This document shows, piece by piece, positions 44,551 through 53,366 of a stretch of 64,000 nucleotides of DNA (position 1 is the first letter of the stretch; each line of letters begins with the position of its first letter). The notes below the pieces were generated by a model. The model worked only from the letters and a program-made list of their open reading frames with translations, was not told the origin of the DNA and did no database searches. This DNA is from Plasmodiophora brassicae (taxonomy: Eukaryota > Endomyxa > Phytomyxea > Plasmodiophorida > Plasmodiophoridae). The position numbers and the translations under genes are program-made. The stretch is from contig JASFAU010000009.1 of assembly GCA_039704465.1 (NCBI GenBank), positions 620,001-684,000 of the forward strand. The letters run 5' to 3'.

Positions 44551-44593
44551 CGTCGTCGTTCTCCATTTGCAATCGCAACCATAGAATATACTA

Positions 44594-44654
44594 GGTGACT
44601 GAGTAGGGGGCCGGAGGCCCTCTACCCAATCACCCTTCGGTGTCGGTTCCGAAG
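44594..44654 (+). other. Two abutting hairpins, possible structured RNA or fold-back element
   Basis: Bases 44594-44612 pair with 44616-44634 (17 of 19 positions including one G-U) around a 3-nt loop. A second perfect 6-bp hairpin, cttcgg/ccgaag with an 8-nt loop, follows directly at 44635-44654. They lie in a gene-poor stretch (44551-45188) after the hypothetical gene's stop. They may be part of a non-coding RNA, a 3'-end structure or a small inverted-repeat element. No known RNA family is recognised. Confidence 0.45.
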
Positions 44655-45188
44655 ACCGTGTGGATGTTCGCAGAAAGGCTAGGTTCCCCCGAGCAACGGT
44701 AACATGCGGATCTTATTTACTTAGTACAATACTTCCTCTTCTTGTTGCAGTAGATGTAGCGGCGAGTTAGACAAATAGGGAACGTCATTGTACACTGGGT
44801 CGCGGCCGTATTTGTGCTTCTCGTAAGGCGACGCTAGACTTGCCTAGGGCAGCCGGACACCCGTGACGAGGGCAGATAAATGAGGTACTGCAGAGTGCAA
44901 ACTGTTGCCATTATACAGTGATTGTTCGGACATGGGACCCAGTGGCATACCCGTGTGAGCCAATAGGGTGCGCGCCAGCGTCACTGTCACCAAGTCATTC
45001 GCTACATAGCACCGGGGGTGCGGGCTGCGCCAAGCGGCAGCATAGGAAGGCGCCAGTCGATGTCGAAGGACAGTCACAGTGCATGTCAGTAGGTACTGAC
45101 GGTGCGTATTGAGTTGGCGCGATGGCTTCTTAAGGGACGATGTTCGCTCGTGACAATTGCGGTATCTGTTTTAACCCAAGTCTGTTAC

Positions 45189-45410
45189 TTACTCGAGAAA
45201 TTGATACAGCAGCTGTGCCGAATGGATGTCATCTCTTAATAAAGCTATCGCTGCATTAATACCTTGGATAGCAGGATCCATTGCGGACACGGCCGCCGTG
45301 ACCGTTGACGCGATGAGGAGCGATACCGGTTCTGCTGCCGAACGGGTTGCCAAAGCGGCTAGGGGGGGCGCCGGCGGGAACACAACTTCTTGGAAATGGT
45401 GATTGAACAT
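45189..45410 (-). CDS. Possible small protein or terminal exon
   Basis: An open frame of 73 codons has an ATG at 45410 and stop at 45189. It contains an Ala/Pro-rich start and a helical end (DPAIQGINAAIALLRDDIHS). No family is recognised and no splice partner is evident. The regions on both sides (44660-45188 and 45411-45530) hold no other candidate. Confidence 0.25.
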   Translation of the reverse strand: MFNHHFQEVVFPPAPPLAALATRSAAEPVSLLIASTVTAAVSAMDPAIQGINAAIALLRDDIHSAQLLYQFLE

Positions 45411-45530
45411 TGCGGTGATACTTCGACGACAGCGTCGCCGTATACTAGCAGCGCGCAGACAACCATAGAATATATATCCATTGTATCATTAAATACAGAG
45501 GGGCGCTGGCGAACGAATATTCCTCGGCGC

Positions 45531-46523
45531 TTACGGCATGCTGACCGCCGATCCACCAGCCCCGTCCGGCGCCGGCAGGTCGCTGCCATCGTACCCGGTT
45601 GGATACGGTTCCGAACGCACCGCCGACACTCTTCGCGCCTGCTTCTGCACCTTGCCGATGCTGTCAGGCAGCATGGGCTCCATTTTCATCTGGCGAACAA
45701 CGGCGCCCTGCGCCTCGACCTGTTCGTCGGGCATCGTGGGGCGCCCGCCGGATCCCCCGAGAATGTCGCTGACGGTGACGTCGTGGGCGCCGAACAGGGC
45801 GCTCGAGTCCGACAGGGCCTTCTGTCGTTTACGGGTGCAGGCGGCGCACCGGCAGCATCCTCGGCAGGACGGGCAGATCCAGTCGTTCCTGGACTTGGCA
45901 TTGTCGATCGAGTCGTTGTAGAACTTCGCCAGGCACCCTTGGCAGAACTTCTTCCTGCACTTGCGCATGTCGGCGCTCGTACGTTTCGCGAACTTGTTCG
46001 AGCAGAACGCCAGCTGGTCGATCGTCCTGGCGTTCTTGCACTGGTGGCACGACGTCCCACGCTGCACGGCCGCCATCGGTGGTGGCATCCGATCCGGCCC
46101 CGTCAGCAACGTCAACTGCGGCGGCTCGTCGGGAACGCCGATCGCCGCGACGGGGGACAGACGCGGTTTCAACGTTGGCGACGACAGCTCGATCGGTTCG
46201 ATGAGCGCGTCCGCCGGTTCAGTGTACAGCAGGGCCGAGGTGACGGACGATGGCGTCTGGTCGCGACGTTCGGTCCGGCATCGGAACTCGAGCGTGGCCA
46301 CAGGCCCGTACGGGTTCGCGATCACCGACTCCACATCGGGAATAACCGTCAGGCCGTTGGGCAGCAGGACGCCATTAGGCAGGTTGTCGACGGCGTTGCC
46401 GTCGGCGATGTCCACGGTGGCCTCGCACGGGCGCTGCACCTCGTCGGTGTACTTGAGGACGCAGGCCTGCACGTGGCCTTCGCGGATAACGGAGAGCACT
46501 TTGTCCCAGGCGGCGGACTCCAT
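45531..46523 (-). CDS. zf-4CXXC_R1 (CDCA7-type) zinc-finger protein
   Basis: The start is the first ATG near 46523 (MESAAWDKVLSVIREGHVQA); the longer open frame upstream has no ATG. About 330 residues, apparently single-exon. After an unassigned N-terminal region comes the cysteine-rich zf-4CXXC_R1 domain: GTSCHQCKNARTIDQLAFCS, MRKCRKKFCQGCLAKFY and DWICPSCRGCCRCAACTRKR. The C-terminal about 100 residues are disordered. In animals and plants CDCA7 proteins with this domain bind hemimethylated CpG and recruit the remodeller HELLS/DDM1; whether that holds here depends on other genes not in the window. Stop at 45531. Confidence 0.8.
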   Translation of the reverse strand: MESAAWDKVLSVIREGHVQACVLKYTDEVQRPCEATVDIADGNAVDNLPNGVLLPNGLTVIPDVESVIANPYGPVATLEFRCRTERRDQTPSSVTSALLYTEPADALIEPIELSSPTLKPRLSPVAAIGVPDEPPQLTLLTGPDRMPPPMAAVQRGTSCHQCKNARTIDQLAFCSNKFAKRTSADMRKCRKKFCQGCLAKFYNDSIDNAKSRNDWICPSCRGCCRCAACTRKRQKALSDSSALFGAHDVTVSDILGGSGGRPTMPDEQVEAQGAVVRQMKMEPMLPDSIGKVQKQARRVSAVRSEPYPTGYDGSDLPAPDGAGGSAVSMP

Positions 46524-46648
46524 CGGCGTCCGCAACGCACCAATCTGCAGGAGCGCCCGCTCGTTGGAACGCCCCGCGCAACGCACACGCGATCAACGGA
46601 TGCACAAAAGTGTCGGCCGACGGGATTGCGCGGTGCGGCCGATTCTAC

Positions 46649-46664
46649 CACACACACACACACC
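46649..46664. repeat. CA dinucleotide microsatellite
   Basis: About eight CA units lie in the gap between the divergent CDCA7-type gene (minus) and PRP38 gene (plus). The rest of the gap (46525-46996) contains no convincing coding sequence. Confidence 0.85.
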
Positions 46665-46996
46665 ACAGAGTGGGCCCAACGGGACGCGCACGGCCACACA
46701 AACGTCTGCCCCGCCTGCAGTCACGCACTTTTTTCTGGACTTCCCCTTACACGTGTACGTGCCGTACTTTAGTAGCCCTGATTGGCCCGACCGAACGCAC
46801 ACACCGGCGCCTCGCTGCGATACGATTCAGGAGGACGTATTTTATTCGCGAACAGCGTTGCCCATTGCCGGGACGACATTCGTGATGCCGTTTGCTACCG
46901 TCGCGCATGCATACGAGGGCCCGCGTCGAACAGGCTGTGTGGACTGTGGGCTGTGGCGGACTTGGGACGGCCACGGAGTTCCGGATCCGTTTGGTG

Positions 46997-48604
46997 ATGA
47001 TGTATGGCGGATACGGGTACGGGCAACAGCAACAGCAACAGTACCCAGCGCAGCAGCAGGCGTACCCGCCGCCGCCGCCTCCACCACCTCCGGTGGGGTG
47101 GGATGCGGGCGTGCCGCAGCAGCCGCTGGTGATGGGTGCTGCGGCGGCCTGGGATCCGTCGCTCGCGTATATGAATGCACAGTATGGGCCCGCGTTTGAT
47201 ATGAGCATGTACGCGGAGTACAGAACGCCGGACGGATCGTCTTACAATTATACGCAGAACGCTCAGTCGGATTCGGAGACGGACGAAGAAGTCGACGATG
47301 CCAAGGCGGCCGAGCAAGTCCCCAAGGCCGTCCGCGGTAATCGGAAAGCGATCGTCGATATGCTGTGTGATGCGCATTTCAATTTCAACAATATCCTGGC
47401 GACCAACATCCTCAGCTCCGAATACTTCAAAGACCTATTGTAAGCGTTTTCGCCGTGTCAGTTGCTCGTGGCATCTGCTGAACATTGTTTGACAGCCAAT
47501 ACCGCCGTTTCCATGAGGTTCTCAACGAAGTCCGCAACAAGGTATTTCAGATGGGCGCAGTCTTGTTTAACTTGATGGACTGATATCCCCGTTCGACAGG
47601 TGACACACTTGGAAGCTTTGACGATTGGGCAGACCCGTCTTCCGTCGACTGCCTTCTGTCTATTGTACAAGCTGCTGACAATGAAATTGACGGTCCGGCA
47701 AATGGGGGCGATGCTTTCCGATACGAAGCCGCCGTTCATGCGTGGCATTGCGCTCCTGTATTTGCGGTTTGTCCATCCGCCAAAGAAGCTCTGGGCCTGG
47801 TTCGCGCCGTTGCTGGACGACACCACCGAGTTTTCGCCGTCAGGGCCGTCGGCGCCAACCTGCACGCTGGGTGAGTTCGCGAAACGACTCCTGTTGGACC
47901 TGAACTACCCTGGAACGATCCTGCCGCGCATCCCGATTCCTGTTCACAGGGAGTATAAGAAGCTGATCTTGACGGCCAGCGGATCGTATCGCACGGTCGA
48001 GCCCGTGTTCGACGCCGACGACGATGACGGCGCCTCTGAGGCTGGTGTTGCCGATTCGAGCGACCCGATGCGTATTCCCGTTGGCACCGAGGTTCGCGCC
48101 CAGTACTACAACGACGGCAAGTACTACGACGCCGTCGTCGAAGAGGTACTTCCTAACGGGCGCTATCGGGTCTCCTTTGTCGACTACGATGGAGAGCAAG
48201 CCGAAGTCCGAAGCCAGTCCATCAAGCTGATGACGGATCGTCGACCACCCAGCGTCCAGAGCCGTCGTCGTGAACGTCGCGGTGAAGGCGGCTCGCGCAT
48301 GCATGCGGAGAAGAAAGTCGAGGAGGCCATCCGGCGACAGGAGCGCGAATCGGCACTCGCCCATGGCAAGGATTACGCGTCGCGACCAGCCAGCTGCAAG
48401 GCCACCATGTCCATCAACGAGCACAAGCGGAGGCGATCGCGGTCCCCGCACGAACGTCGTCGAGAGGTCGTCAAACGCGTCGCTGCTCCCGCACCAACCA
48501 CCACTGCGCCCGCCCCGGCAGCGCCAGGGCCCCCTCGTAAGGCGGACGTCTCTGCCAAGCAAGCCGAACTGCTCGCAAAGTACGGCGACGCCAGTGCGCG
48601 CTAG
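46997..48604 (+). CDS. PRP38-family pre-mRNA splicing factor with Tudor-like domain
   Basis: PRP38 proteins belong to the tri-snRNP/B complex and are needed for spliceosome activation. The ATG at 46997 (MM, then YGGYGYGQQQQQQYPAQQQA) starts a Gln/Pro-rich leader of about 60 residues. The PRP38 domain spans two short introns: NFNNILATNILSSEYFKDL, FHEVLNEVRNKVTHLEAL, RLPSTAFCLLYKLLTMKLTV, GIALLYLRFVHPPKKLWAWF and LGEFAKRLLLDLNYPGTILP. A Tudor-like module (GTEVRAQYYNDGKYYDAVVE, RYRVSFVDYDGEQAEV) follows, then an Arg/Ser/Glu-rich tail ending at 48604. Plants have a similar PRP38-Tudor arrangement. Good candidate for nuclear function. Confidence 0.88.
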
Positions 48605-48666
48605 CGACCTGGGCCCACGTCATAACTTATTATACCGACCGATACAGTTCCATTTCGACCGGATGG

Positions 48667-49770
48667 ATGGCGTCGTCTGCTCTCAAATTGGATTACGTGC
48701 CCAGGATGACCGCGTGGCGTCGGCGTGGGCTGGCGATGTACCCGCCGGCCTATGTCCGGCCCAAGAGTCGTTGCGCGACCAGGACGGGCGTGTACGACGA
48801 CCTGGGCCCGACGGCCATGACGCACGACGACCAGCACGTCCCGTTCGTGGCGATCCACGACGACCTGCACGCGACGCCGTTCGGGTTCCGGTCCGATCGC
48901 CCGCTCTCGGTCGACACTGTCCGGTTCGCGATGGACCGCGCGAAGCGCGAGGGCGTCTTCGGCAACCTCGTTGCGTTTCGGTGCCCGTTCAACATCTTTG
49001 AACGCGTGTCGTACAACGCGCTGGACCTGCTCGCCGAGAGCGGCATCCGGTTCGTTGCCGATCGCGCCCTGCTGCCGCGATCGCGGGTCCCGAGCGAGAA
49101 GCCGACGTTCATCAAGATCGGGTCGTCGTTCACGCCCCACGACTACGTCGACCTGCCGTCGATCATCAAGGCGGGCCTGAAGGAGGTCATCCAGATCGAG
49201 AGGCACATCACGAAGACGGGCGAGATGCCTGGCGACGTCGAGGAGGCGCTGCAGCTCGGCCGGCGACTCGCCGTCGAAATCGACCATCTGGTCAACATGT
49301 ACGCCTGGGAGACCGCCCTGCGCGAGCGCATCCGCCCGACGCTGAAGCGCATCGCTGGGCACTTCCGCGAGTTCGGCAACAAACGCAGCCTGGCCTGGGC
49401 GGACAAGTACGCGACGGCGTTCGAGGTCCTGATCGGGCGCATCGGCATGGCCGCCGAGCTGACCGCCTTCCGCCAGAACGTCCAGATCTACGAGCTCCTG
49501 AACAACGTCTGCCCAACGGTCGCCCACATCTGGTGCGTTGAGCGTAAGGCGCTGACCATCCTGCGAGCCGCCGGCGCTGACGTCCTGTTCTCCCCGGGCA
49601 TCCTGATGAACATGGAGGACGATGACCGGAAAGTCACCAAGGACGACGCCCGGATCGCGTTGAAGATGATCGCCAAGGCGCCGCTGATGGAATTCGAGCA
49701 GATCGCGGCGGCCAGTCCCGCGCCGCCCAAAGCCAAGAGACGACGGCCGCGATCGACCACGGGTTCATAA
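48667..49770 (+). CDS. Unrecognised helical protein, triplicated family, copy A
   Basis: A single-exon frame of 367 residues runs from the ATG at 48667. No signal peptide or membrane segment is seen. The N-terminal about 60 residues are variable; from about residue 75 the family core begins: VDTVRFAMDRAKREGVFGNL, VAFRCPFNIFERV, then a mostly alpha-helical body (AGLKEVIQIERHITKTGEMP, RRLAVEIDHLVNMYAWETAL), and near the C-terminus RAAGADVLFSP and DDARIALKMIAKAPLMEFE. The tail is basic (KAKRRRPRSTTG). I recognise no known domain. Two paralogues follow in the same orientation with short gaps of 21 and about 75 bp. Codon third positions are strongly G/C-rich and there is no intron, unlike most neighbours. 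Confidence 0.65.
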   Translation: MASSALKLDYVPRMTAWRRRGLAMYPPAYVRPKSRCATRTGVYDDLGPTAMTHDDQHVPFVAIHDDLHATPFGFRSDRPLSVDTVRFAMDRAKREGVFGNLVAFRCPFNIFERVSYNALDLLAESGIRFVADRALLPRSRVPSEKPTFIKIGSSFTPHDYVDLPSIIKAGLKEVIQIERHITKTGEMPGDVEEALQLGRRLAVEIDHLVNMYAWETALRERIRPTLKRIAGHFREFGNKRSLAWADKYATAFEVLIGRIGMAAELTAFRQNVQIYELLNNVCPTVAHIWCVERKALTILRAAGADVLFSPGILMNMEDDDRKVTKDDARIALKMIAKAPLMEFEQIAAASPAPPKAKRRRPRSTTGS

Positions 49771-49791
49771 ACGGAGCGACTGATATCTGGC

Positions 49792-50940
49792 ATGATCGCG
49801 CGGCGGTGCAGCCGAATATGTGGCCGGCGACGGGTGGCGTCGTTGGCGTCGCTGGGCGTCGAGCCGGTCCTGCTGGACGGCGAGGTGAGGAGCCGGTGCA
49901 CGGTCAAGGACGGTAGCAGGTACGACGACACGTGGCCCTGCACGATGACGTACAGCAACACCAACAAGAAGGGCGACGACGAGAAGCGCATCACGTTCTA
50001 CGACGACGTCGACAAGGTCGCCGATGCGGGCGCGCCGTTCGGCATCAGGTTCAACGTTCCCGTCACGGGTGACATGGTCGAGAATTTGTTCACCCGGGCG
50101 GACGCGGCTGGGTCGATGAAGCACCTGGTCGCGGTCCGATGCCCGTTCAACCTGTTCGAGCGCGTCGAGGACGATGCGGTTGACGCGCTGGAGAGGCGGG
50201 CGGTGCGTCTGGTCGCCGAGCGCGCGTTCACGATGAAATCGCGGGCGCCAGGCGTGTTGACGTTGACGATGGTCAGTTCGGAGATCCCGAAGCAGGCGTC
50301 CGACCTGCCCAAGCTCGTCGCCCTGGCGTTCGAGGCCGTTCTCGAACTGGAGGATCAGATCAAGGAGGGTGACGTGCCACCCGATATCTTCGAGGGCGTT
50401 CACTGGGGCCATCGCCTGTACGACGAATATGACACGATCATGAACGCGATCATCTTCGACAACGTCATGCGGTACGTCACGATGAGCTATAAGGACGCCA
50501 TGTGGCACCTGTCGAATGGATCGCTGGCCCACCAGCGCTGGGCGGCGCTGTACTATCGCGCGTTCCAGGTCCTGACCGACCTCCTCATCAAGGCCGTCTG
50601 CGACATCGCCTACCGCGAGATGGACGAGCTGGGCGCGTTCATCGACAAGGCGTGCCCGGTCCTGTACAACACCAAGGACATCGAACTGAAGATCGCGTCC
50701 ATCCTGCACGCCGCCGGCGCCGACATCCTGTTCTGCCAGTCGAAAATCGTCGAGCTGTCGCTCGCCTGCGCACGCGTCACGCGGCAGTACGCGCGCGACG
50801 CCCTGCACTACGTTGCCGGCGCCCCGCTCCTGTACTTCGAGCGCGCCGACTACCTGACCAGCCAACACCCGAAGCGCCCGCCGCTGTACGCTGGCGGCGT
50901 TACACCTACAGCAGCCGGGCCCGTCCCGACCACAAAATAA
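49792..50940 (+). CDS. Unrecognised helical protein, triplicated family, copy B
   Basis: Single-exon, 382 residues from the ATG at 49792, only 21 bp after the stop of copy A. It shares the family landmarks: LVAVRCPFNLFERV, the long helical body (RWAALYYRAFQVLTDLLIKA), the Cys-Pro dipeptide in KACPVLYN, HAAGADILFCQ and ARDALHYVAGAPLLYFE. The N-terminus is basic and Arg-rich (MIARRCSRICGRRRVASLAS), which could be a mitochondrial targeting peptide but is not conserved in the other copies. Overall similarity to copies A and C is moderate, so the duplications are not recent. Function is unknown. Confidence 0.65.
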   Translation: MIARRCSRICGRRRVASLASLGVEPVLLDGEVRSRCTVKDGSRYDDTWPCTMTYSNTNKKGDDEKRITFYDDVDKVADAGAPFGIRFNVPVTGDMVENLFTRADAAGSMKHLVAVRCPFNLFERVEDDAVDALERRAVRLVAERAFTMKSRAPGVLTLTMVSSEIPKQASDLPKLVALAFEAVLELEDQIKEGDVPPDIFEGVHWGHRLYDEYDTIMNAIIFDNVMRYVTMSYKDAMWHLSNGSLAHQRWAALYYRAFQVLTDLLIKAVCDIAYREMDELGAFIDKACPVLYNTKDIELKIASILHAAGADILFCQSKIVELSLACARVTRQYARDALHYVAGAPLLYFERADYLTSQHPKRPPLYAGGVTPTAAGPVPTTK

Positions 50941-51018
50941 TGATGTAACAAGTAACATCGTTGACAACGGGCGAACTGCCGACTGGGTTGTCATTCGGCA
51001 AATTGCCCGCGTTGGGTG

Positions 51019-52080
51019 ATGATGGTGATGACGACGACGGGGGGCAGCAGCTGGCGCCGGATTTGCCGCCGGCGCCTGTCGACGGCGACGCCGGCGCCGG
51101 TCAGTCGATGTCGGACGCGGGCGGGCGAGTACGGGGACGTGCCGGCGTCGGGTATGTCGGGCGGGGGGCGGTCCGTCCGGTTCGTGTCGGACCTGGACGC
51201 GGTGGCGCCCGGCGCCCCGTTTGGGGTCGCGTGGCCGGAGGTGTTGTCGGGTGCAACGGCGGCGAACGTGCTGGACCGGGTGGATCGTGCTGGGTGTGCG
51301 GAGCACCTGGTGGCGATCCGATGCCCGTTCAACGTGTTTGAGGCGGTGCCGTCCGAGGTCGTCGATCTGGTATCGTCCCGGGGCGTCACACTCGTTGCAG
51401 ATCGGGCCCTGTTGCTGAAGAATCGGCGGCCGGGGTCGTCGCAGGCGACCTTCACTAAGCTGAGGTCGACATTGTCGCCACATGCCGAGATGGACTTGGT
51501 GAAGCTGGTCAGGAACGGGTTCAACAGCATCATGTATTTAGAGAGCCAGGCCCGCAAGGCGGACAACCTGCCCGCCGACGTTCGTGAGGGCTTGACCTGG
51601 GCGCATCGCATGGCGGCCAAGTACGATCAGATCATGAACCTGTACGTCTGGGAGCGCGCCCTACGTGATCGCATCCGACCCAGTCTCGACCGCGCTTTGG
51701 AGTACCTGCACGCCGACAAGGCCAGGACCGACTGGGCGTCCAGGTACAAGGAAGCCTTCGAGACCTTCCTGTATCGGTTCACGCTCGCCGTAGAACACGC
51801 TGCTTTCCATGAAAACGCGGCCGTCAATGCCCTATTGGACGAGGCTTGTCCCGCTCTGCGCCACATCGAATGTGTCGAAACGAAGGCAGCGACGATCATT
51901 CATGCGGCAGGTGCCGATGTCCTGTTCTCGCCAGACAGTACCATTGATGTCAGCTTCGCCGGCGCATTCGCTCTTTCGCGCGAGGACGCCCGGCAAGCGC
52001 TCAAGGTCATCGCTGATGCGCCACGCTTATACTTCGAGGAGACAGAGGGCGAGAAGACTGTCGCGTTGCTCCCCTGTTAA
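51019..52080 (+). CDS. Unrecognised helical protein, triplicated family, copy C
   Basis: Single-exon, about 353 residues; start at the first ATG of a Met-rich run (51019, 51022 or 51028). Landmarks: SVRFVSDLDAVAPGAPFGVA (compare the corresponding FGxR region of the others), LVAIRCPFNVFEAV, a helical body with YLESQARKADNLPADVREGL and RYKEAFETFLYRFTLAVEHA, DEACPALRHIECVETKA, HAAGADVLFSPDS and SREDARQALKVIADAPRLYF. It is closer to copy A than to copy B in the central helices. As in the other copies, the long open frame on the opposite strand reflects GC-rich codons. Function is unknown. Confidence 0.65.
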   Translation: MMVMTTTGGSSWRRICRRRLSTATPAPVSRCRTRAGEYGDVPASGMSGGGRSVRFVSDLDAVAPGAPFGVAWPEVLSGATAANVLDRVDRAGCAEHLVAIRCPFNVFEAVPSEVVDLVSSRGVTLVADRALLLKNRRPGSSQATFTKLRSTLSPHAEMDLVKLVRNGFNSIMYLESQARKADNLPADVREGLTWAHRMAAKYDQIMNLYVWERALRDRIRPSLDRALEYLHADKARTDWASRYKEAFETFLYRFTLAVEHAAFHENAAVNALLDEACPALRHIECVETKAATIIHAAGADVLFSPDSTIDVSFAGAFALSREDARQALKVIADAPRLYFEETEGEKTVALLPC

Positions 52081-52224
52081 CTCATCCACAATCATCAACC
52101 GATCATTTATTCTGCTTGCTGCTATGCCTGGCACGATCACGTCTAGCGAATCTGCACAAGGAGATCGTCGTTTGATCGCCGACGAGTGCCCAGATATTTA
52201 GCATTCGTATCGTGACGTCAGGCG

Positions 52225-53147
52225 ATGTCCGGCATATACACTGAGACGAACGAGGCGCCGGCGAAGAGCGTCTCGCACAGCGACTTCGTCGAGCTGGACG
52301 CAAATGCTGCTGGGCGGGCGCTCGCATCGCTGACCTTCGTGCACAGGTGGGCGAAGCACGCTTACCTGTTGCTGGGCCGGGGTTGGCTAACGTTTTCCCG
52401 GCCAGCAACGACATCGGGTCGAAGTACAGGGCGAAGGTGGAGGTGTGTCCACTGGGCGAGATCGGCTCGAAGATGCGCACCAGCCACATCTCGATGCGGA
52501 TGCCCACGACGGTGCCGCCGAAGGGCCACTTTGAAACAACGTCAGGATCGGCGTTCGTCAAGCGCGGCGACGCATCAGCGTGCAGAACGACTCGAAAGCC
52601 ACCTCCGGCACCCAACCAGATCCTCCTGGCCGACATCTCCACGCCATCGTTCGAGACCGTGTCACAAGGCGACTTCCGTTGGCCCGACCAGCAAGGTCGC
52701 CAGAGAGCGACGCCAGCGTTGACGATCAAGACGCAGAACGATCTCGGGACGAAGCTTCTTACGACGAAGGTGCCCGTCGATCAACCGCAGGCCATCAAGT
52801 TCGGTGACATCTCCAACGCCAACTACGAAACGACCACGCAGGCGATGAGTCGGCCGCCCGGCGCTGGCTGGGGCCGGGTCTGTGCTGCCGCTGGCCTGAC
52901 CGGGCAGCAGGACACGTCATCGCACGAGGTCGTCGCCTGGCGCCAGCGGAAGCACCCATTGCCCCGCGTCCCCCCGAAACCGACATCGATGCGCGACGAA
53001 CCGATCCCTCCCGGCATGTACTTCGACCCGGTCGCCGGTCGCAACCGGACCGCCGTCAAGTCACCATCGCCGCCTGCGTCATCCAATCCCCCTCTGCAGG
53101 ACACAGCTGCCTCGCTCATTGCACAGCAATTCGTTGCGCGACGCTGA
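52225..53147 (+). CDS. Probable axonemal microtubule-associated protein
   Basis: Two exons: from the ATG at 52225 (MSGIYTETNEAPAKSVSHSD) to about 52345, an about 57-nt intron ending ggccag, then NDIGSKYRAKVEVCPLGEIG onward to the stop at 53147, about 290 residues. The protein has no globular domain but repeats a loose pattern of an aromatic residue followed by TT/ETT and a xF or xF-basic ending (GHFETTSGSAFV, SFETVSQGDFRW, NYETTTQAMS). This style is typical of microtubule inner or surface proteins of flagella (SAXO/STOP-like and several CFAPs). Its neighbour at 53367 encodes a doublet-microtubule protein, which supports the idea. The match is one of style, not a certain family. Confidence 0.45.
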
Positions 53148-53366
53148 CCCAATATATGACTGTGCCCCTGATATTGCGCGAAGTACCTACCACTGCAGGT
53201 AGCCCGCTGCACAGCGAACATACCGGGGACGCCCTAACGTATTGTATTGGCGGGTAGGCGATGATGGATCATGGCCGGTAGTACTCGACGAGGCAGGGGT
53301 ACGGTCCCTGGTTAGGAGGGCGATCTAGACCGCTGCGGCTATCGTCATCGTCAACGTGACAGCCCC

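Noticed and set aside
49765..51483. 572-codon open frame on the minus strand
   Set aside because: It lies antisense to copies B and C of the triplicated family. Those plus-strand frames are supported by paralogue conservation, while the antisense product is Arg/Asp/Val-rich with no family match, as expected when GC-rich codons keep the opposite strand open.
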